In this document: positions 60,561 to 64,000 of the stretch, in pieces
Position numbering within the stretch: the stretch's first letter is position 1
Layout: every line of letters starts with the position of its first letter
Assembly (NCBI RefSeq): GCF_033118175.1
Contig: NC_083698.1
Location: 48,711,501-48,775,500 of the forward strand
Direction of reading: 5' to 3'
Source of the DNA: Dama dama
Lineage: Eukaryota; Chordata; Mammalia; Artiodactyla; Cervidae
DNA length: 64,000 nt
Notes under the pieces: generated by a model
Told to the model about the DNA's origin: nothing
Database searches by the model: none
Seen by the model: the letters and a program-made list of their open reading frames with translations, nothing else
Program-made: the position numbers and the translations under genes

Positions 60561-62540
60561 CTTTGACATTTAAAAAAGTATGTTCGTTTGTTACAGTGAA
60601 TCTACAGAATGTGTAAAGTGTTCATAAACAGTAGCTTTCTCTTAGTCTGTGTCTTCCCTTTCTGTTATTATGTAGTAAGGACTTTCTTATTTAGTTTTTT
60701 TAGTTATATATCATTATGTAGAAATTATTAATTTGAGAATATTTTAGAGAATGCAGAGTATAGATAAAATGTGAAAATTTTTAATCATTTATTAAAAACA
60801 GGAAAAATATTTTAAATGTAAATTTTAAAAAGCAGAAAATTTAGAGAGTAGTGTGGAAAGCCCAAAGCACATTAGAATTTTTTATGTAGTGTACTTTTGG
60901 GAACATATGTACTGCGTGTAACATTCTTGGGGATGGTATGAAAGTGAATGGCATTTGGCATATAATTTCTCATACCAATCTAAAGAAGTAATGCATGATT
61001 TCTTTATGAGTTTTTTTTTTCAAAATCAAAAATAATATTCAGATTATAAAAGTGAAAAGGCAGGCCTAATTTAGCAGAAGTATAGTAGTTAAATCTAGCT
61101 TTATTTAGTACCATACTTAGATGCAGTTTATACACAGTTATTGAAAGGTAAACATCAAACAAAGAAGAAGAAAATTGTGGAAAAGAACAGCATGAGGAAT
61201 ATTATTAGTAGCACTAGTAGCTTTTGGTTATACCAAAGCAGCAAGGTTTGAGTCATTTTTTTTTTTCTGAGAATTACTCAACCATACATTTTTGGAAGGA
61301 ATTGGTGTCTGACATTTTAACCTAAGTGCCACAGCAAGACTTTTTTTTTCTGATATCCCTCATTTAAATTTAAGGCTTCAAGTCTTAGAACTAAAGTAGA
61401 GAATGGATAATAGGTACTTCTTTTAACATAGATCATGTTTCACTACCAGCCCAGTGCTCAGGCAAACAGAGGTGTTTAATAAATGTTAGTTTTAGTTTCC
61501 TTTAAAAAAAAGAAAAAACCTGTAGGAAAGTGACAGACATACTACCTGTTTATTTACAGTATCTCTTACATCAGTTCATCTTTAAAGACCATCAGTTGGC
61601 TGGATGCATTGCTAAATTTTTTCCCTAACCAAACCAAACTATGCATCTCTTAAATAGTAAGACAAACTATGAAAATGCAGATTGATAAAATATTTGCTTT
61701 CCATAAGGATATATAGCACAATTCCTTAAAATATTGATGTTTTAGTAGTAGCGGTGGTAATAATAATCTGTCCCAGTATATGTCAAATATAATTAGCCAT
61801 TCAGGGAAAAGAAGTACTGTAAAGTCCATTGTATCTGCATTTTCTGAGTATTTTCATTCCCTTGACAAATATGGTATAATTTTCAAATTACAGACTGAGA
61901 ATAAGTAGGGCAGCATTTGTTGTGATTAGTTAAATTGTTTCTTCCTGGGTAAAATAAACTTTTTCTCCTGGTTTAAAATTAGTTATTTTATCTTGTGTTT
62001 AAGTCCCTTTTTACTCTGATTATTTGACTTAATTACAGTGCTTCACTATGAGGGAGGCAGGGTATAACTTCTGGAATATTCATTCTTTTATAAGATAGCT
62101 CAGTAAAAATCATTTATCTTCCTTTTATAGAACAAACTCAGTGGAGAACCTTCCTAAAACCACAGACAGAAGTGGTGTAAACCTAATTTTAATTCTATGT
62201 ACTTGAAAAAAATAAAACTTTATTTTTTATTAATTGGTAATTAGTTAGGATCAGAAAATGTTCCTGTACCTTTGGAATAAACTTTGAAGCTCAAATAACT
62301 CATTATAAGCACTGGTTAGAATGCAGGTATCTTTCAAAAAAAAAGTATGCTTGCTTGCCACTCTCCTCCAGCACCATACTTAGGGCCCTCCAGCAGTTCT
62401 ATTCCACGTCCCTGGTATATTCACTCACCTTTTTATTTCTCAATCAGACTTCTAAGACCTCTTTCTCTTGATCTCATTCTTAAATAATGGCCTTGCTTCT
62501 TAATGTCCTGGGAAACAGAATCAGTTAAAGAGGAACTTCC
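60561..62540 (+). other. Downstream intergenic sequence
   Basis: After the predicted ASZ1 3' end; AT-rich, no gene or named repeat seen. In mammals the next gene on this side is WNT2, but it does not begin within the window. Confidence 0.5.
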
Positions 62541-62544
62541 ACAT

Positions 62545-62770
62545 TGGGTTTCCTTTAGTTATGTCAGCAAATTCTTTTTGTAAAGGACCAGATACTAAAT
62601 ATTTTAGCTTTTGCAGGCCATATGGTCTGTGTCACAGCTTTTTAACATCGCCACTGTAGTGCATTGTAGACAATACATAAATTAATAGATGTGGCTGTGC
62701 TACAATAAAACTTTACAAATACAGGTGATTTCCTGGAATTAGCCCACCAAGCTATTGATTGCCAACCTCA
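62545..62770 (+). mobile_element. MER1/Charlie-like hAT element
   Basis: 'tttgtaaaggaccagatact', 'ttttgcaggccatatggtct', 'gtgctacaataaaactttac' and 'gctattgattgccaacctca' follow the MER1-type consensus; the ends are worn. Confidence 0.7.
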
Positions 62771-62859
62771 GTCTAATGTCATACAGTTACAAATATGAAT
62801 TAAAAATAAAAATAATATCAAGCCTGACAATCTGCCTTTTGATTGAATTATTTACTCAC

Positions 62860-64000
62860 ATTCAGTGTTACTGGTTTATTATTAGAATATTAGAAATATC
62901 TGTTATTTTAATTTTTTATATATTAAAAAATTAATGATTTTTCACATTTTTGAGTTATTTTTTCAGTTTCTCTAGGGCTTACCATATACATTTTAACCTA
63001 CAAGAATCTACTTCTGATTTACACTAACTTAATTTCAGTGAGATACGGAAACATTCTTGTAGAGCTCTATTTCATTGTCTTCCATTTTTACACTGTTATT
63101 GTTATGCATATTACATCTACATATATCATAAACCCAACAATATAGTGTTTAATTATCGTTTTGTGTAATTCTGTGTCTAGTGAAGAAACAGAAAAGAAGA
63201 CCATCAAGTTTACAGAATGTGTCATTAACTTTCTTTCTTCTGGTTCTCTTCATTTGTTCCTGTGGGTTCAAGCTGCCATCTGGTGTTACTTGCTTACTCC
63301 ACCACAGCTCTGCGCACCCACCTCCTTTGTGCTACTGCTGTCACACATAGTACATTGCTTTAAGTTACAAACCCAGTGGTACAGTTATGTACATATTTCT
63401 TCAAACAACTGCTTTTTAAATCATAAAGGAGAAGAAGGATATTGTCTTTTATAATTGTATAATTACCTTTACTACTGCATTTTGTTTTTTCTTAAAGATT
63501 TAGATTCCTGTTTGAGTTTACTTGTTTTCACTCTGAAGAACTTTATTTAGTATTTCTTATAAGGTGGATTGCTAGCAGTTCTCTTTTAAGTTTTGCCTTT
63601 ATTTTTAAAAGAAAGTTTTTCTAGATACAAGATTCTAGGCTGCCAGGGATTTTTTTTCTTTTAGAACTTTGAATATGCTGTCTCACTGCTTTCTAGTTTT
63701 CATCGTTTTTTAAAATGATAAGTCAGCTTTTGAACTTTGGGGGCTTCCTTGTATAAGTTTTCAAGATTTCCTCTTTGTCTTTTAGCATTCTTACTATGAT
63801 ATGCATGTGTTTGAGTTTCTTTATTTATACAACTTGGGGGGAGTTCATTGAGCTTTGATGTGTAATGTTTTTCATCAAATTTGGGAAATGTTCAGCCGTG
63901 ATTTCTTTGAATGTTTTTTCTATTTCTTTTTCTTTCTTCTCAGTCTCTGGTATTCCCATTGCACCTATATTGGTGGATCCAAAAGTATCCAACATTTTTT
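62860..64000 (-). mobile_element. Ancient L1, antisense, running off the window
   Basis: Reversed old L1 text: 'gctgtctcactgctttctag' (about 63676), 'gtgatttctttgaatgtttt' (about 63897) and 'cctatattggtggatccaaa' at the end. The open frame at 63161-63454 lies in it and has no recognised relative. Confidence 0.6.

Noticed and set aside
63161..63454. 97-codon frame downstream of ASZ1 as part of the next gene
   Set aside because: It sits in reversed ancient L1 sequence and has no domain or splice support; it does not resemble WNT2.
1..64000. CRISPR arrays, operons, phage or other prokaryotic systems
   Set aside because: The window is mammalian chromosomal DNA with spliced exons and ruminant repeats; no regularly spaced repeats or prokaryotic genes are present.

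Overview
The window is a piece of a ruminant (probably bovid) nuclear genome. It is AT-rich and intron-dominated, and it is full of retroelements that are diagnostic of ruminants: BovB (RTE-type) LINEs, tRNA-Glu-derived Bov-tA and BOV-A2 SINEs, a CHR-type SINE and young ruminant L1 copies. Older mammalian repeats (MIR, L2, L1M/HAL1-like, Tigger, MER1/Charlie-like, mariner) lie beneath them. The species cannot be fixed from sequence alone; cattle, sheep, goat or a relative would all fit.

The only protein-coding gene I can support is ASZ1 (GASZ) on the + strand. Ten consecutive coding exons with canonical GT/AG borders and compatible phases lie at 802-913, 39468-39579, 40122-40256, 41601-41725, 43556-43631, 44643-44699, 45871-45980, 55332-55437, 56257-56370 and 60121-60273 (stop TAA). 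Joined, they encode 366 residues. They run from the third ankyrin repeat through the SAM domain and a leucine-zipper-like stretch to a C-terminal membrane anchor. This equals about residues 110-475 of the 475-residue mammalian protein, so the first three exons and the promoter lie before the window. A poly(A) signal follows at 60539-60544.

Layout: 1-801 is the end of the upstream intron. 914-39467 is a 38.5-kb intron made largely of repeats: a near-full-length antisense BovB (1.5-6.0 kb), a composite nested BovB (8.4-11.7 kb), a sense BovB (17.1-19.6 kb), antisense ancient L1 (19.6-21.9 kb), ancient sense L1/HAL1-like pieces (24.6-35 kb) and many SINEs. 39.5-60.3 kb holds nine exons with shorter introns. 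One of these introns carries a 5'-truncated L1 (46.5-49.7 kb) flanked by a perfect 106-bp direct repeat. 60.6-64 kb is downstream intergenic DNA, which in other mammals lies on the WNT2 side of ASZ1.

No RNA genes, CRISPR arrays, viral genes or novel multi-gene systems are visible. Points of interest are structural: the unusually long target-site duplication, a SINE inserted 31 nt before an ASZ1 splice acceptor region, a NAGNAG tandem acceptor, inverted SINE pairs around exons, and nested insertions resolvable by target-site duplications.
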